Assembly (NCBI GenBank): GCA_026985495.1 | Contig: JALSQJ010000148.1 | Span: forward strand, 1 to 10,294 | Length of the DNA: 10,294 nt | Source of the DNA: Campylobacteraceae bacterium | Lineage (GTDB): Bacteria > Campylobacterota > Campylobacteria > Campylobacterales > Sulfurovaceae | Direction of reading: 5' to 3' | In this document: positions 8,362 through 10,294 of the stretch, piece by piece | How the letters are laid out: each line of letters begins with the position of its first letter | Numbering within the stretch: the stretch's first letter is position 1 | Program-made: the position numbers and the translations under genes | The notes under the pieces: generated by a model | Database searches by the model: none | Told to the model about the DNA's origin: nothing | What the model saw: the letters and a program-made list of their open reading frames with translations, nothing else

Positions 8362-9780
8362 ATGAAAAATGTATTGATATTGGCAAATGGTAAGATGGCA
8401 AAACATTTTGTGCAGTGGATTGGAAAGAGCCGTATTGATACTAATGAGTACTATATTACTTGTTTGGGTGGTAAAAAAGAGTGTGTTGTTCCTATGACAG
8501 ACAATATTCATTTTATAGATGCTGACCCCACCTCCTATTTACGTGTTAAAAATATTATAGAAGAGCGACAATTTACCACTATTTTTGTAATAATGAGTGA
8601 GAGAAAAGAGGCAGAGTATGCCTATCGAAATGTTCGTATGGTGACTCCTAAAAACTTTGTAGTTTTCGTAACAAAGTGGGACGACCTCACCATAGATGAT
8701 GATAACTTGACCATTGTAGATGTCAATGAACTCTTAGCAGGAAGTCTTTATGAAAAGTTACCAAATGTACCAATTATTGCAAAAAATATTGGTTTAGGTA
8801 AGGGTGAAATTATGGAGGTTTTAGTTCCATTTGGAAGCAGTTTTGCCTATCGACATGTTGGTGCTATCTCTCATAGAAAATGGAAAATAGTGGCTATCTA
8901 TCGAAAAGAGAAGCAGATTTTTGTAAACAATACAACACAGATATTCCCTCATGATAGATTGATAATTATTGGGAACCCTTTGGTCTTAGAGGAGATATAT
9001 AAACGTGTTAATCTTCGCCAAGGGGTTTTCCCTGAACCTTTTGGTAAAAATTTATACCTTATATTGAGTATGGAGCAGAAAAAAGAGGATACTCTTTCAC
9101 AAATTAATGAAGCTATTTTTTTAAGTAACAGACTATCAAAAAGTAAGCTTTTTATTCGACTTATAAATATATTGGATATAGATAGTATTAAAGAGATTAG
9201 AAAATTTGAAACTGATAATATACAACTTTTAATTAACTATAGAGAAGATGAGATTTTTCAAGATATTGACTTTGATATTAGTCAATATGAGATAGGTCTT
9301 TTTCTATTGGAGAATAGATGTTTTTGTAAAAAAATCTACAATCAATATATTACCTCCTTAAAACGTCCTGTCTATATTTTTGGTAGAGAGTCACTATTTA
9401 GTATTAAAGAGGCACTTATTGTTATGAGTAACGAAGCAGAGATGGAGTCTCTCTCCACATCAGTCTTTGACTTCTCTGACAGTTTAGGACTAAAGTTAAA
9501 TCTTTGTGACTATAACCCAGAGGGTGACTTTGAAGAGCAAAATAAGATTATAGAACACTATGAGTCTCTATCTCGTTTATATAACTTTACAATTAATATT
9601 AAGAGAAAGAGAGTAAACCCAATCCGTGAACTTCTAACCCATGAATCTGTTCTACATATAGCTCCATTAAGTGAAAATACTAAAAAGTTCTCATTTATAA
9701 ATCTTTTCTCAACCACATTTAGCAATTACCTAATGTCAATTAAAAAACACCCACAACTTTTAATTCCTGTGGAGAGTTAA
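8362..9780 (+). CDS. COG3400-like protein with TrkA-C (RCK) domain
   Basis: A 472-residue soluble protein. I place the start at 8362, where MKNVLILANGKMAK begins a Rossmann-like beta-alpha-beta and AGGA (8353-8356) sits five bases upstream. An in-frame ATG at 8233 would add 43 unlikely residues antisense to tgt. Residues 1-125 look like a degenerate RCK/TrkA N-domain (ILANGKMAKHF replaces the usual GxGxxG). Residues about 140-215 look like a TrkA-C ligand-binding domain (GLGKGEIMEVLVPFGSSFAY, then DRLIIIGNP). The remaining 250 residues are unfamiliar, with no transmembrane segment. RCK proteins gate potassium channels or transporters through nucleotide binding, but no transporter gene is adjacent, so a role in ion transport is only an inference. 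It resembles a conserved Campylobacterota family annotated as COG3400. cas1 follows after 78 bases. Confidence 0.75.
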   Translation: MKNVLILANGKMAKHFVQWIGKSRIDTNEYYITCLGGKKECVVPMTDNIHFIDADPTSYLRVKNIIEERQFTTIFVIMSERKEAEYAYRNVRMVTPKNFVVFVTKWDDLTIDDDNLTIVDVNELLAGSLYEKLPNVPIIAKNIGLGKGEIMEVLVPFGSSFAYRHVGAISHRKWKIVAIYRKEKQIFVNNTTQIFPHDRLIIIGNPLVLEEIYKRVNLRQGVFPEPFGKNLYLILSMEQKKEDTLSQINEAIFLSNRLSKSKLFIRLINILDIDSIKEIRKFETDNIQLLINYREDEIFQDIDFDISQYEIGLFLLENRCFCKKIYNQYITSLKRPVYIFGRESLFSIKEALIVMSNEAEMESLSTSVFDFSDSLGLKLNLCDYNPEGDFEEQNKIIEHYESLSRLYNFTINIKRKRVNPIRELLTHESVLHIAPLSENTKKFSFINLFSTTFSNYLMSIKKHPQLLIPVES

Positions 9781-9795
9781 GGGGAATATTACAAT

Positions 9796-9822
9796 TTGAA
9801 ATATTATTACTAAAATTATAAA
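9796..9822 (+). promoter_or_regulatory. Possible cas1 promoter
   Basis: TTGAAA (9796-9801) and TATAAA (9817-9822) are separated by 15 bases, 37 bases before the cas1 ATG. An alternative is the extended -10-like TGCTAAACT at 9828-9836. The 78-base gap after the COG3400-like gene has no convincing terminator, so either read-through or a separate promoter could transcribe cas1. Confidence 0.3.
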
Positions 9823-9858
9823 TTTTGTGCTAAACTTTTCTTTTATTAAGGAAAGAGC

Positions 9859-10294
9859 ATGGAACAACTCACAGATTTAAAAGCCATTCTTCACTCTAAG
9901 AGGGCTAATATTTATTATTTGGAAAAGTGTCGAGTGATGCAAAAAGATGGTCGAGTGCTTTATTTGACCGAAGCTAAAAAAGAGTATCAATATTTTAATA
10001 TTCCCATAGCTAATACTACTTGTTTACTGCTTGGAACAGGAACATCTATTACCCAAGCAGCCATGCGAATGTTGGCAAGTGCAGGGGTGTTAGTTGGGTT
10101 TTGTGGTGGAGGAGCAACTCCTTTGTTTATGGGTGCAGAGGTAGAGTGGCTTACGCCTCAAAGTGAATATAGACCCACAGAGTACATTCAAGGTTGGATG
10201 AGCTTTTGGTTTGATAAGGCTAAACGTTTAGAAATAGCCAAACGGTTTCAACTTTCACGTGTGGCATTCATAGAAAAAGTATGGGCAAAAGATA
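9859..10294 (+). CDS. cas1: CRISPR-associated integrase Cas1, type I-F (3' truncated by window end)
   Basis: Cas1, with Cas2 (fused to Cas3 in type I-F), integrates new spacers into a CRISPR array. The first 145 codons are present; the type I-F protein is about 325 residues, so under half is visible. ATG is preceded by AAGGA (9848-9852) at six bases. Subtype I-F signatures are strong: LKAILHSKRANIYYLEKCRV (7-26), IPIANTTCLLLGTGTSITQA (48-67), AGVLVGFCGGG (75-85), TPLF (87-90) and WLTPQSEYRPTEYIQGW (97-113). These match the Pseudomonas aeruginosa Cas1 as I recall it. The catalytic Glu/His/Asp residues of the C-terminal domain lie beyond the window, so integrity cannot be judged. In type I-F loci cas1 is normally followed by cas2-3 and csy1-csy4 with an array of 28-bp repeats; none of these is visible here. 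Confidence 0.93.
   Translation, partial: MEQLTDLKAILHSKRANIYYLEKCRVMQKDGRVLYLTEAKKEYQYFNIPIANTTCLLLGTGTSITQAAMRMLASAGVLVGFCGGGATPLFMGAEVEWLTPQSEYRPTEYIQGWMSFWFDKAKRLEIAKRFQLSRVAFIEKVWAKD

Noticed and set aside
9781..9858. CRISPR leader or repeat before cas1
   Set aside because: The 78 bases hold no repeated 28-bp unit or I-F repeat-like hairpin; only promoter-like AT-rich sequence is seen.

Overview
The window is low-GC, densely packed bacterial chromosome. The proteins point to the Campylobacterota (Epsilonproteobacteria), probably a free-living Sulfurovum/Sulfurimonas/Arcobacter-like lineage. Three features support this: an all-alpha dimeric dUTPase of the Campylobacter type, a stand-alone COG3400-like protein with a TrkA-C domain, and a Tgt with the active-site sequence LDDLVALP. 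The genus is inferred from recalled family resemblance, not from a search.

Layout: 1-393 is the 3' end of a secreted or lipoprotein-like gene with a carboxypeptidase-regulatory-like beta-sandwich domain (+). It converges on a minus-strand operon, hisS -> pdxJ -> dut (3095 down to 396), which encodes histidyl-tRNA synthetase, pyridoxine 5'-phosphate synthase and dUTP diphosphatase. A 91-bp divergent promoter region (3096-3186) separates it from the + strand pair era -> plsC-like acyltransferase, whose stop and start overlap as TAATG, followed by glyS (4821-6869) with its own promoter. A 311-bp AT-rich gap (6870-7180) holds a strong stem-loop just after glyS, a candidate 39-codon gene with promoter and ribosome binding site, and the terminator of tgt. 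tgt lies on the minus strand (8299-7181). It is divergent from a COG3400-like gene (8362-9780, +), which is followed at 9859 by the first 145 codons of a type I-F cas1 that runs off the window.

Most of the window is housekeeping: translation (hisS, glyS, tgt, era), cofactor and nucleotide metabolism (pdxJ, dut) and phospholipid synthesis (plsC-like). The accessory part begins at 9859, where a type I-F CRISPR-Cas adaptation gene abuts the core genes. The rest of that locus (cas2-3, csy genes, array) would be expected to the right but is not visible. No CRISPR repeats, insertion sequences, tRNA or rRNA genes were seen. Nothing visible amounts to a clearly undescribed system. The best leads are the edge of the I-F locus, the 39-codon ORF and the long stem-loop after glyS.
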